64,000 bases of DNA, taken from assembly GCA_963817615.1 (NCBI GenBank), contig CAWFPH010000002.1:1054001-1118000 (forward strand), read 5' to 3'. This DNA is from FEN-1219 sp963817615 (lineage in GTDB: Bacteria > Pseudomonadota > Gammaproteobacteria > Steroidobacterales > Rariloculaceae). Of this stretch, positions 1-8,559 are shown one piece after another. Below the pieces are notes generated by a model. It had not been told where the DNA came from and searched no databases. It saw only the letters and a program-made list of their open reading frames with translations. The first letter of the stretch is position 1. Every line of letters starts with the position of its first letter. The position numbers and the translations under genes are program-made.

Positions 1-43
1 CCCGAAACGTGAACCGCCGCGCAGATCGAAGGACGTACGTTAC

Positions 44-49
44 TATACT
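44..49 (+). promoter_or_regulatory. Possible -10 box and leader hairpin ahead of the first gene
   Basis: TATACT matches the sigma-70 -10 consensus at five of six positions. No convincing -35 box lies 17 bases upstream. A short inverted repeat follows (AACGGCA at 56-62, TGCCGTT at 68-74), so a transcript from here would begin with a 7-bp hairpin before the strong ribosome binding site at 96-103. This rests on sequence pattern only. Confidence 0.3.
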
Positions 50-108
50 CGAGCTAACGGCATGTTCTGCCGTTCGTGGCAGCGCGTCGCCGTGCAAAGG
101 AGGTGTGC

Positions 109-738
109 GTGCGCGCGAAACAGGCTGAAAAAATTCGACCCGTTGCAAGCTTGCAGGAATTCTTCAAGGACTCCGTTGCGGAGGCCATGGAGAAGCAAGG
201 CGTTGCCGCAGACGACCATACCGCTTACTACGTCGTCAATCTGCTCACACTATTTGCCCGCTCCGACGCGCTGTTCGACGGCGACCGCGAGGGGCCCGGC
301 CTCAAGCCGCTAGCGGTGCTCCTCGCCCGTGCGGCCGCAACAGACGATCTGCAAGAGCGCAACCTCGTGCTGCGGCGAGTCGGCGACACCTCGCTGTTCG
401 TGGCTGGGTTTCTGGGCGACGGTTTCACCGCAAAGCTCGTCGACGTCGATTACTACATCGACGTCGGCGGCGCAGCATACGGTTCACTTTCAGAGAACGT
501 TCGCGGCACCGGTCTTGGGCGCGTTTGGAGCTCGGTATTCGCAGAGCTCGCTCAGAAGTTCCGCGATTTCGTCGACGTGCTCGCCGAGATACGCGATTCG
601 GGTCGCGCTACGGACGACGTCGATCTGCTGCGCCTGTATGAGATGTGGTTGCGCACGGGAAGCAGGAGAGCCGCACGTTTGCTGCGCGTCAACGGCATCG
701 AGCCGAGTGCGACATCCGACGTGCGCACGCGCCACTGA
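109..738 (+). CDS. Conserved hypothetical protein, first gene of a two-gene unit
   Basis: The 209-residue product begins at a GTG chosen because AAAGGAGG at 96-103 lies five bases upstream; upstream in-frame starts lack such a site. The protein looks soluble: there is no signal peptide or membrane segment, and it is mostly alpha-helical with a short strand-rich segment near residues 95-115 (FVAGFLGDGF, then VDVDYYIDVGG). The C-terminal part is Arg-rich. The stop is two bases before the GTG of the next gene, so the two are probably co-translated. I do not recognise the family and assign no function. Coding quality is good (typical codon use, strong ribosome binding site). Confidence 0.75.
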   Translation: MRAKQAEKIRPVASLQEFFKDSVAEAMEKQGVAADDHTAYYVVNLLTLFARSDALFDGDREGPGLKPLAVLLARAAATDDLQERNLVLRRVGDTSLFVAGFLGDGFTAKLVDVDYYIDVGGAAYGSLSENVRGTGLGRVWSSVFAELAQKFRDFVDVLAEIRDSGRATDDVDLLRLYEMWLRTGSRRAARLLRVNGIEPSATSDVRTRH

Positions 739-740
739 TC

Positions 741-1397
741 GTGCAGCTCAGCGCCTTCCAGTCTCTGCTGGCCGAAGTGTACGCGCTCGATGTGCCTTAC
801 CGCGTCGATGACTTTTTGACTACGGACGCGAGTCTCGCGCGCGCGCTCGATCAAGGGGGGCGCGAGATCGATGAGAAGCTTCTGATTGCCGAGGGCGGAG
901 GGGAAGCCGACGTCTCGCTCTACCTCGATCCGGCGCTGCTCGAGCGGCTCGACCGTGACGACCCGCTACGCAGCTTGAGCGGCGCGAATCTCGAGGACTT
1001 TCTGACGGTGCTCGAGGGCGTGAGCCATTTCGTGTATTACGCATGGCATGCCCAGCACGACCGCGAGGTCACGCTGCTCGAGCTCGAGCTGCAAGCCGAG
1101 GTGGACAAGTTCGTCACAGCCGCCACGCTGCTCCATCGGCAGCAACGCCGCCAGTCGCCGGGCTTGCACAGCTGGTTATTCGACTTGCCGAAGCTCGACT
1201 CAAGGCTCGACGGCACCGAGCTCGATCGCTATCGGGTCGCGAATCGCTACGCAGGCAAGTACTGTCGTCGGCTCGCACGGGCTCAGGCGGGCGATCCGGC
1301 GGATGAATCGGTCCGCCGCGAGCTGCGGCGGTTCTACCGGTTGTCGCAGCAGTCGAAGCTCGAGCACATCGAGCGGCCGATCAACGCGCCGGCTTAG
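741..1397 (+). CDS. Conserved hypothetical protein, second gene of the pair
   Basis: The start is the GTG two bases after the stop of the preceding gene, giving 218 residues; more upstream starts would overlap that gene deeply. The product is helical and soluble-looking, with acidic stretches in the middle (EDFLTVLEGVSHFVYYAWHA, then a Glu/Leu-rich segment) and an Arg-rich C-terminal third ending near RELRRFYRLSQQ. No catalytic or metal motif is visible. Tight coupling to the upstream gene implies a shared role, which is unknown. Its last 17 bases overlap the 3' end of convergent ilvA. Confidence 0.75.
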   Translation: MQLSAFQSLLAEVYALDVPYRVDDFLTTDASLARALDQGGREIDEKLLIAEGGGEADVSLYLDPALLERLDRDDPLRSLSGANLEDFLTVLEGVSHFVYYAWHAQHDREVTLLELELQAEVDKFVTAATLLHRQQRRQSPGLHSWLFDLPKLDSRLDGTELDRYRVANRYAGKYCRRLARAQAGDPADESVRRELRRFYRLSQQSKLEHIERPINAPA

Positions 1398-2943
1398 CGG
1401 GCGCGCTCAGAAATAGACGGTACGCCGGGTTGTCTGTCTCCTCGGAGTGGGCGTAGCCGAGCGTCGCCAAATGTTCGGCGAACAGTGCGCGGTCGGCCGG
1501 CGGTACTTGCACGCCTGCCAGCACCCGGCCGTAGTCCGAGCCATGGTTGCGGTAATGAAACAGGCTGATATTCCAACGGTTCCCGATTGCGCGTAGGAAC
1601 GCGTGCAGCGCGCCCGGCCGCTCGGGAAACTCGAAGCGATATAGGAGCTCGTTCTCGAGCCCCGGTACCTGACCGCCGACCATGTGCCGGACGTGCAGCT
1701 TGGCGAGCTCGTTGTCGCTCAAATCGAGTACCGGGTACCCGCGAGCGGTTAGCGAGCGCAGCAACTCGGCCGTCTCCGCAACGCCACGCTGCAACGACAC
1801 GCCGACGAACACGCGCGCGGTCTTGCCGAGGGCGTAGCGGTAATTGAACTCGGTGATGTTTCGCGCGCCGAGGGCCTCGCAAAACTGCAGGAACGCCCCC
1901 GGGCGCTCCGGGATCTCCGCTGCGATGAGCGCCTCGCGATGCTCGCCGATCTCTGCGCGCTCCGCCACATGACGCAACCGGCCGAAGTTCATGTTCGCGC
2001 CGCTGTTGATTGCGATCAACATGCCGTCGCGCGAGCCTTCCCGCTCGACGAAGCGCTTGATGCCTGCTACCGCGAGAGCGCCGGCGGGCTCCACGATCAC
2101 CCGGCTGTCCTCGAAGATGTCCTTGATCGCCGCGCAGATCTCGTCCGTGCTGACCAGCAGCACTTCGTCGACTACCTCGAGCGCGAGGCGAAACGTCTCG
2201 TCCCCCACGCGACGCACGGCAACGCCGTCCGCGAATGTGCCGACGTGCTCGAGCGTCACCGGCATTCCCGAGCGCAGCGAGTCGTGCATGCTTGCGGACT
2301 CGATCGGCTCGACGCCGATTATTCGCACGTTTGGGTGGCGCTCCTTGACATAGGCGCCGATGCCTCCTATCAGCCCGCCTCCCCCGACCGGCACAAAAAT
2401 CGCCTCCGGCTTGCGCGGCCATTGGCGCTCGAGCTCGAGCGCAATGGTGCCTTGACCCGCGATCACGTCCGGATCGTTGAATGGGTGAACGAAGCTTAAG
2501 CCCTCGGATGCCGCGAGCTCGACCGCGTGCCGATTGGCGTCGTCGTACGTGACACCCGTGAGCACCGCCTCGCCGCCTAGCGCAACTACCGCGTCGACCT
2601 TGATGGACGGCGTGGTGGTCGGCATCACGATGACCGCTCTCAAGCCGTGCTTGCGCGCCGCCAGCGCGACGCCCTGCGCGTGATTGCCCGCCGAGCTACA
2701 GATCACGCCCCGCTCGGCTACCGCTCTCGGCAACTGAGCGATCTTGTTGTACGCGCCGCGCAGCTTGAACGAGAAGACGGCTTGCAGATCTTCACGCTTC
2801 CACATGACTTCCCGGCCAAGCCGTGCAGAAAGGCGCGGGGCACGGTCGAGTGGTGTCTCGACGGCGACGTCGTAAACCCGGGCGCGCAAGATGCGCGGCA
2901 CATAGGACGAAGCGAGCGGGCGAGCTTGAGCAGAGGCGTTCAT
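1381..2943 (-). CDS. ilvA: Threonine ammonia-lyase, biosynthetic (threonine deaminase)
   Basis: This PLP enzyme converts L-threonine to 2-oxobutanoate and ammonia, the first committed step of isoleucine synthesis in the cytosol. The 520-residue product has the length of E. coli IlvA (about 514). The PLP lysine is K60 in VFSFKLRGAYNK, the substrate-loop motif SSAGNHAQG is at 83-91, and the phosphate-binding glycine loop GGGGLIGG is at 187-194. From about residue 335 to the end lie two ACT-like regulatory modules (EIPERPGAFLQFCEAL and EFPERPGALHAFLRAI), which bind isoleucine and valine in the family. This makes it the regulated biosynthetic type rather than the short catabolic TdcB. No other ilv gene is nearby. 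Confidence 0.95.
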   Translation of the reverse strand: MNASAQARPLASSYVPRILRARVYDVAVETPLDRAPRLSARLGREVMWKREDLQAVFSFKLRGAYNKIAQLPRAVAERGVICSSAGNHAQGVALAARKHGLRAVIVMPTTTPSIKVDAVVALGGEAVLTGVTYDDANRHAVELAASEGLSFVHPFNDPDVIAGQGTIALELERQWPRKPEAIFVPVGGGGLIGGIGAYVKERHPNVRIIGVEPIESASMHDSLRSGMPVTLEHVGTFADGVAVRRVGDETFRLALEVVDEVLLVSTDEICAAIKDIFEDSRVIVEPAGALAVAGIKRFVEREGSRDGMLIAINSGANMNFGRLRHVAERAEIGEHREALIAAEIPERPGAFLQFCEALGARNITEFNYRYALGKTARVFVGVSLQRGVAETAELLRSLTARGYPVLDLSDNELAKLHVRHMVGGQVPGLENELLYRFEFPERPGALHAFLRAIGNRWNISLFHYRNHGSDYGRVLAGVQVPPADRALFAEHLATLGYAHSEETDNPAYRLFLSAPAKPAR

Positions 2944-3060
2944 TGAAGCGCTGGCGCGACCGGGGACGGCCAGCAGTGTACTCGGCCCTTGCGCCCAGAT
3001 TAAAGGTCGCGCCGCGCCGTCGTGCGTCCCGTCTACCAGGGCGCGGCTGGCGCTCCGCGA

Positions 3061-4257
3061 TTAGGCAGCCGGCGGCGCCTTCAGCAGGTCTTTCATGCGC
3101 CGCGTGAGTTGATCGAACTGGAATCCGGCGATCTTGTAGCGCCAACCCTTCACGCGCTGGTTGATCTGCATCGCCTCAGTGGCCGGGTCGGGACTGGCGG
3201 CCTTCGCCGTTGCTTCGGCCTTAGCGGTGTCAGGCTTCGCGCCGGCGTCGGGCTTCACGCCGGCGTCGGGCTTCACGCCGGCGTCGGCCTTCGCGTCGCT
3301 CGATCTGCCGGTAGCGTCTCCGGCCGCTTCGGCCTTTGCTGCGTCGCCGGAGGCCTTCCTAAAGCGCGCCGCTTGATCGGGATCGAAGCTCGCCTCGAAG
3401 GTCATCCAACCGTCGTTACCGCGCTTTAGACCGGTCGCGTGCACCACGAGCCCGTCGAACGTCTTGAATTCAACCTCGGTCGGCTTGTCGCCTTCCGGCG
3501 TTGCGGCAGTCACCGGCTCGACGTCCTCGAGCTTGAGCTGACGCAAGCCGTTCCCGATCACGTTCGCGACGCCCGGATACATCAGCTCCCGTCCCTTCGG
3601 AATCGCCGCGACATCGAAATTCATAGCGCTGGCGTCCGGTTTGGAGATCATGAGCGTCTCGCCATCCGAGTGCTTGATCGTGACCTGTTGGATGCGAGTG
3701 CCGGCCACGTCGAGGATGTCCGGCTCCAGCCATTTGGCGGTGTCGTGAGGGAAGTCCGGGTCGCGGTCGATCAAGTAGCTCTGCGGATTGTCCGCACGAC
3801 GCACGTAGCGGTATTTCGTGCCTTGCGCATCTCCGACGATGACGCTGGCCACGTCCTTGCCGTTCGCCGAAAGCATGATCGCGATGCCGGTCGCATCTTT
3901 GCTCGCAACGTCCGCAACCCCGAGCTTACCGTGCAGCTCGGGGTTGGCCGTCTTCGCCTCGACAATCTTGGCCTCCGCGAGCGCGCGGAGATTCTTCGCG
4001 AGCTGCGCGGTATCCGCCGGGTAGTCGTTGCGCTCGGCGACGACCCAACCGTCCGGTTTGCGTTCGATAGTAGCGACTTTCTCGTTGCCTCCCTTGACCA
4101 GCGTTACTCGGTCGACGCCGCCTAATGAGGCCTCGAGGCTCGGCAGAAATTGGGCACCCTCCGTCGCCGTCGGGTGTTCACCCCGCTGACCGACCCAGAC
4201 CAAAAGGGCGAGCACGACCAGCGCACCGATCAAAACGAAGATGCCTCGCTGACTCAT
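3061..4257 (-). CDS. DUF4340 domain protein, last gene of the Gld-type ABC operon
   Basis: The start is the ATG overlapping the stop of the upstream GldG-like gene by four bases (ATGA at 4254-4257), giving 398 residues; longer in-frame extensions read the GldG gene out of frame. An N-terminal hydrophobic segment (RGIFVLIGALVVLALLVWVG, residues 4-23) anchors the protein, with the rest probably periplasmic. The body matches DUF4340, the usual last member of gliding-type ABC operons, with EKVATIERKPDGWVVAERNDY typifying the repeated beta module. Near residue 330 there is an Ala/Lys/Asp low-complexity stretch with a PDAG[AV]K repeat. The family's role is unknown; it probably assembles with the ABC permease. 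Confidence 0.85.
   Translation of the reverse strand: MSQRGIFVLIGALVVLALLVWVGQRGEHPTATEGAQFLPSLEASLGGVDRVTLVKGGNEKVATIERKPDGWVVAERNDYPADTAQLAKNLRALAEAKIVEAKTANPELHGKLGVADVASKDATGIAIMLSANGKDVASVIVGDAQGTKYRYVRRADNPQSYLIDRDPDFPHDTAKWLEPDILDVAGTRIQQVTIKHSDGETLMISKPDASAMNFDVAAIPKGRELMYPGVANVIGNGLRQLKLEDVEPVTAATPEGDKPTEVEFKTFDGLVVHATGLKRGNDGWMTFEASFDPDQAARFRKASGDAAKAEAAGDATGRSSDAKADAGVKPDAGVKPDAGAKPDTAKAEATAKAASPDPATEAMQINQRVKGWRYKIAGFQFDQLTRRMKDLLKAPPAA
3233..3286 (-). repeat. Three tandem 18-bp units inside the DUF4340 gene
   Basis: GGCTTCACGCCGGCGTCG occurs three times head to tail (3233-3250, 3251-3268, 3269-3286); the first copy differs by one base. On the coding strand it encodes a repeated six-residue Asp-Ala-Gly-(Val/Ala)-Lys-Pro unit in a low-complexity linker. 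Unit length is a multiple of three, so copy-number change keeps the frame. Confidence 0.9.
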
Positions 4258-6179
4258 TTGGCGGCGGTCCTGTTGCGACGCTTGACGGACACGAAGAGGA
4301 GTGCGAGCACGGTGAGAAGCAACGGTACGGCGACGATGTTCACGAACTTCAGCGTGGTCCCGAGATCGTCGATGCTCTTGTCGAGATTGCGCCGGACCGT
4401 GCGAAGCTCTTGACGGATCCGCACCTGCTCGTCCAGAAACTTCTGGACTTCCTGCTGCTGCTCCGGGCTCATTAGGAGCGAGTTGGTGTCCTTGCGCGAA
4501 TTCTGTAGCTCTCCGAGTTTGCGCTCGGTTTCCGAGAGCTGCGCCTGCAGCTGCTGCTCCGTCGCTCGGAATTTTGCATCCGCTTGACGGCGCAGCGCCT
4601 CCACCGTCGTGAACGGCCGCGTGAACGTTGCGCGGCTGCGCAATCCGATCAAGTCCGCGCTGCCCGACAGATTGTCGAGGGCGTTGATAACAAAGTCTCC
4701 GTTGTTCGCGAACGCCGTCGCGACTCGCTGGCCGAGAAAATTCTGCGTCTGCACCCACAGCCGGTCGCTCAGCATATCGACGTCGCCGACTAGCACGAGG
4801 TTGGCCTTGTCCGTCGATCCGAGGTGTTGGGACTGGAGGGTAGCGTCGACTGCGGGGTCACGCTTCGGGGCATTCGCATCGTTCGACTCCTTGTCGCTCG
4901 GAGGCTTCGGCGGTCCATCGGGGAAGGCTGTCTTGAGAGAACCTTCGAGGCGGGCCGCCAGCGTATATTTCATGCCGGTCGGGGAGAAGTCGCCGAGGAG
5001 CTGCTCCGGATCGGACAAGAACTGAAACCGTGCGGTCGGGAGTAGAGCGGACTCCTCGCTGGACTGGAGCAGCGGCGTGAGAGTCTCGGTTGCGCCGTCG
5101 GCCAACGTGAAGTGTCCCGCAAGTCCCAGGTTCACCGAGCCGAGCCCGGACGTGATCACGTCCTTCTGATTCATCGCGTCGGCGTCAAGCCCGAGCAGCC
5201 CGATATGGCGCTGCGGGCGGAAGTTGCCCCGGATGCTGAGCGCGTATTTGTTGTCGGCCACGACGTCGGCGGTCGAGAACTTGACGCCCCATGCAGAGAA
5301 CAATCGTTCGAGGTTGGAGCTCGTGTTTGCGCCGAGGGCCGACGGTCCGCCGCCTCCGGAAAGCACCTCCGCGAGCGGATCTACGAAGATCAGGGCTCGG
5401 CCGCCGCGCATCACGAACTGGTCGATCGCGTATAGCGTCGAGTCGTCCAAGTTAGTGGGCTGGACGATCCACAGCACGTCGATATCGTCGTCGATATGCA
5501 CGACGCTCGATTGCAGCGCGCGCAGGTCGAACAGCTGTTTGGCCTGCTCCGCGATCGTCCAAGGCTGGCTCGGCTGCTGGGTGCGCGGATCGAAACCGCC
5601 GTTCAGCGGTACGCTCGATAGCAGCCCGACGACCGTTTTGTTGGTTTTCGACAGGTTGTAGACGAGCTTCGCGAGATCGTATTCCAAGAACGGCTCTTTC
5701 GCGGGGTCCGGCTGAAAGAACGGGATCGTGTCCGTCTTACCGATGCTGTTCGATCCGGCCAAGCCGAAGTAGACGGATTCGCCAGCCGGCCCAATATTCG
5801 CGGCTTGTAGCCCGAACTGCTCGGCTCGATCCTCGTCCTCGGAAAACGGCGCCGGATCGACCACGTGAAGCACGAGCTTGCCTTTAGGCGCCTCGGCGGC
5901 GAACTGCTCGAGTGTCTCCTCGACCTGACTCTCGTAGCTGCGCAACGCGGGCAGCTGCTTCGTGTTCTGCTCCGAAAAGAAGAGGTAGAGGTTGATCGGC
6001 TCACTGATGCCGTGCAGAAGGTTCCGCGTACCCGGGCTGAGCGTGTAGAGCTTGTTCTCAGTGAGATCGATGCGCCACCCGCGTAGCAAGGTGTTGCTCG
6101 CCATTACGGCCGCGCCGAATGCGAGCAGCAGCAGCGCGAGCGTGGAATAGCCGATTCTTTGCCGGGTGCGCGTGCTCAC
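4254..6179 (-). CDS. GldG-family ABC transporter auxiliary protein
   Basis: The 641-residue membrane-anchored protein has one N-terminal transmembrane helix (residues 11-30), a long extracytoplasmic region, a coiled-coil stretch near residues 545-610 (Gln/Glu/Arg-rich) and a C-terminal helix (FVNIVAVPLLLTVLALLFVS). The segment starting RIDLTENKLYTLSPGTRNLL is the signature opening of the GldG / ABC-type uncharacterised transport family, followed by the FVDPLAE region of the DUF4350-like core. The GTG start at 6179 sits four bases after the permease stop. It acts with the upstream ATPase and permease and the downstream DUF4340 protein. Bacteroidota homologues support gliding; here the substrate is unknown. 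Confidence 0.88.
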   Translation of the reverse strand: MSTRTRQRIGYSTLALLLLAFGAAVMASNTLLRGWRIDLTENKLYTLSPGTRNLLHGISEPINLYLFFSEQNTKQLPALRSYESQVEETLEQFAAEAPKGKLVLHVVDPAPFSEDEDRAEQFGLQAANIGPAGESVYFGLAGSNSIGKTDTIPFFQPDPAKEPFLEYDLAKLVYNLSKTNKTVVGLLSSVPLNGGFDPRTQQPSQPWTIAEQAKQLFDLRALQSSVVHIDDDIDVLWIVQPTNLDDSTLYAIDQFVMRGGRALIFVDPLAEVLSGGGGPSALGANTSSNLERLFSAWGVKFSTADVVADNKYALSIRGNFRPQRHIGLLGLDADAMNQKDVITSGLGSVNLGLAGHFTLADGATETLTPLLQSSEESALLPTARFQFLSDPEQLLGDFSPTGMKYTLAARLEGSLKTAFPDGPPKPPSDKESNDANAPKRDPAVDATLQSQHLGSTDKANLVLVGDVDMLSDRLWVQTQNFLGQRVATAFANNGDFVINALDNLSGSADLIGLRSRATFTRPFTTVEALRRQADAKFRATEQQLQAQLSETERKLGELQNSRKDTNSLLMSPEQQQEVQKFLDEQVRIRQELRTVRRNLDKSIDDLGTTLKFVNIVAVPLLLTVLALLFVSVKRRNRTAAK

Positions 6180-6183
6180 CGCC

Positions 6184-6918
6184 TCAATCCGCCTTCTTCA
6201 GTTGCAATACGATCGTGTTGGCGTACAAACAGGTACCGATCAGCAGGGCGAAATAGAGCAGGTCGCGGAAGTCGATCACTCCCTTGCTGATGTTCGTGAA
6301 ATGCGTGAGGAAACTGAGGCTCGCCACCGCGTCGATCACGGGTTGGGGCGCCCAGCCGGAAAACACGTTCAGCACGAGCTCGAAGCCCGCCAGGAGCAGC
6401 AGAAAGCACACCACGACCGACAAGATGAACGCGATGACCTGGTTCTTCGTCGTAGCCGAGATGCAAGCGCCGACCGCGAGAAATCCTCCCGCCATCAAGA
6501 AGCTGCCCACGTACGCTGCCAGAATCGCCCCGTTGTCTGGCGAACCCAAGTAGTTCACGGTGAGCCAGATTGGAAACGTCAACGCAATCGCCAGGCCGGT
6601 GAACAGCCACGCAGCGAGAAACTTGCCGATCACGGCCTGCCACACTTCGATCGGCAGTGTCATCAGCAGCTCGATGCTCCCCGATTTCCGCTCCTCGGCC
6701 CAAAGCCGCATGCTCAAGGCCGGCACCAGGAATAGAAACAGCCACGGATGGAACGTGAAGAACGATTGCAGATCGGCCTGACCGCGCTCGTAGAAATTGC
6801 CGAGATAGAACGTGAATGCGCTGGATAGCACCAGGAAGATCACGATGAAAACGTAGGCGATCGGCGTCGCGAAGTAGCTAGCCAGCTCGCGCTTCATCAC
6901 GGCCGTTACACCGTTCAT
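6184..6918 (-). CDS. ABC-2 type permease (GldF-like)
   Basis: The 244-residue integral membrane protein has about six hydrophobic segments. The ATG at 6918 overlaps the ATPase stop (ATGA at 6915-6918) and was preferred to an upstream in-frame start that would run into the ATPase gene. The sequence ALSMRLWAEERKSGSIELLMT is the conserved ABC-2 permease motif that contacts the ATPase. It supplies the membrane channel of an exporter encoded by the four-gene operon. Family knowledge assigns it to GldF/NosY-like permeases; the substrate cannot be read from sequence. Confidence 0.9.
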   Translation of the reverse strand: MNGVTAVMKRELASYFATPIAYVFIVIFLVLSSAFTFYLGNFYERGQADLQSFFTFHPWLFLFLVPALSMRLWAEERKSGSIELLMTLPIEVWQAVIGKFLAAWLFTGLAIALTFPIWLTVNYLGSPDNGAILAAYVGSFLMAGGFLAVGACISATTKNQVIAFILSVVVCFLLLLAGFELVLNVFSGWAPQPVIDAVASLSFLTHFTNISKGVIDFRDLLYFALLIGTCLYANTIVLQLKKAD

Positions 6919-7850
6919 GCCGCCGCTCCCCCGGTGATCGAACGGAACACCTCGTCCAGCCGTCCCGATTCGAGGTGCAGCTCGGCGAGCTCCCAACGCT
7001 GTTGCTCCGCCAGCGCGTTGATCGGGGCCAGCGGCAGCTTGCCGGCCACGGGGAAGGCGGTGAGGCGCCCGGTATTCTCGTCGAGCTCCGTTCCATCGAC
7101 CTCCGGCAGACTTTCGATCGCGGCCCGAACGGCCGGAAGATCTTCGCGACGCGCAAGTTTCATCGACACGGCGTTATGAAATCGCGATCGTGCCTCGAGG
7201 CCGCGCGGCGTGTCATCGGCGAGAATCTTCCCGTGCGCGATGATGATTGCGCGATTGCAAACGGCGTCCACTTCCTCGAGCAAGTGGGTCGAGATCACGA
7301 TGATTTTGTCCTTGGCCATGCGGCCGATCAGCTCGCGGACCTCGTGCTTTTGGTTCGGATCGAGCCCGTCGGTCGGCTCGTCGAGAATCAGAACCTCCGG
7401 ATCGTGCACGATCGCCTGTGCAAGCCCGACACGGCGACGATAGCCCTTCGAAAGCGTGTCGATCGTCTGATCGAGCACGCTCTCCAGGTGGAGCAGTCCA
7501 TAGACCTCGTCGAGCCTCGTGCGACGCCGTTCCTGTGCAATGCCCCGTGTAGCGGCGATGAACTCGAGAAAGGACCTGGGCGTCATCTCGGGGTAGCTGG
7601 GCGCGCCCTCGGGCAAGTAACCGATTCGCCGCTTGGCTTCGGTGCCCTGCGTCTCGACGTCGAAGCCGCAGACGAGCGCGCGGCCGGCCGTGGGCGGGAG
7701 GAATCCGGCGACGATGCGCATCGTCGTGGTCTTGCCAGCGCCGTTCGGGCCCAAGAATCCGAGCACCTCGCCCGGCTGGACCCGAAAGCTCAGATCATCG
7801 ACGGCCCGAAACCGGCCATACTGTTTGGTGAGGCCCTGACACTCGATCAT
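6915..7850 (-). CDS. ABC transporter ATP-binding protein (GldA-like)
   Basis: This cytoplasmic ATPase powers the downstream permease. Walker A is GPNGAGKTT, the signature loop is LSKGYRRRVGLAQ (the LSKGxRxR variant typical of CcmA/GldA-type exporters), Walker B is VLILDEPTDGLD and the switch histidine is in ISTHLLEE. The ATG at 7850 gives 311 residues; a TTG at 7871 is possible but has no better ribosome binding site. It opens an operon with four-base overlaps or very short gaps running to the DUF4340 gene. The C-terminal 80 residues after the ATPase core are the regulatory extension of this group. Confidence 0.92.
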   Translation of the reverse strand: MIECQGLTKQYGRFRAVDDLSFRVQPGEVLGFLGPNGAGKTTTMRIVAGFLPPTAGRALVCGFDVETQGTEAKRRIGYLPEGAPSYPEMTPRSFLEFIAATRGIAQERRRTRLDEVYGLLHLESVLDQTIDTLSKGYRRRVGLAQAIVHDPEVLILDEPTDGLDPNQKHEVRELIGRMAKDKIIVISTHLLEEVDAVCNRAIIIAHGKILADDTPRGLEARSRFHNAVSMKLARREDLPAVRAAIESLPEVDGTELDENTGRLTAFPVAGKLPLAPINALAEQQRWELAELHLESGRLDEVFRSITGGAAA

Positions 7851-7947
7851 TTCTTGTTCAACATTCGGCAAACGCGTAGGGCCGCGCAGCGGCGGACATT
7901 CTGCATACCGCGTTCGGTCCTTTCAACCCGGTGGCAGCGCGACTCGG

Positions 7948-8547
7948 TCACTTGGGCGGGTCGCCGTTCGCATGGATCACCGTGATCCCGCCGTAGCCGA
8001 GTCCTCGAATCGGCTGTTCGATCGTCGAGCGATCGCCTCCGACGATCCCAGTGAGGCGCGCCGGTGCCAGAACTCGTCGCGCTGCCGTATTGACGTCATC
8101 GACATCGAGTCGGCCGACGAGTTCCGCGTAATGGTTGCAATAGTCGTCCGGCAGGTCGAAACGGACGCTCCGCGATGCGAGGAGTGATGGCACTGGCGGT
8201 CTCGCGGCGGCCCGGCAAGGTCAGCGGCTGCGGCGCTTGCGGGTCTCGACCTCGGCACAGCATCCCGGCGCCGGCGCTGATGAACGCGTCGATCTCTTTC
8301 CTAATCACGGCCATGGCGGGGGGCGTCTTGCCGCTTGCACGGGCGCGACCGCTGAGAGGAATGGTCGCTCGGCCTGCGTGTCGACCATTTCCTTCGGGCG
8401 TATCTTCTCGAGCGTCGCATCGCCGACGACGATGGCGCGGCCGGTGCAGCCAATGGCATTCTGGTCGCGACGACCGTGCGGCAGCCTCCTCGCATGCCGG
8501 CGAGCATGGGCGGGTAAAGCCCCGCACGACATCGTCGATGGTTGCAA
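7948..8547 (-). pseudogene. Decayed 3' remnant of an M16 (insulinase-type) zinc peptidase
   Basis: Three minus-strand frames each carry a recognisable piece of the M16 C-terminal half, in the right order. Around 8350-8450 is GRAIVVGDATLEKIRPKE (the family's VVVGDxTLxEIRP). Around 8200-8330 is MAVIRKEIDAFISAGAG followed by LTLPGRRETASAI (the LPGxWET segment). At 7948-8193 is FDLPDDYCNHYAELVGRLD, then VGGDRSTIEQPIRGLGYG and a TGA stop. No frame stays open through all three, so at least two frameshifts are needed, and the N-terminal zinc-binding half (HxxEH) is absent. It lies between the ABC operon and the iminopeptidase gene. The family call is from remembered motifs. Confidence 0.72.
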
Positions 8548-8559
8548 AGTGAGTGCGGA

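Noticed and set aside
3233..3286. Short tandem repeats considered as a CRISPR fragment
   Set aside because: The units are contiguous, without spacers, in frame inside a coding sequence, and no cas gene is present.
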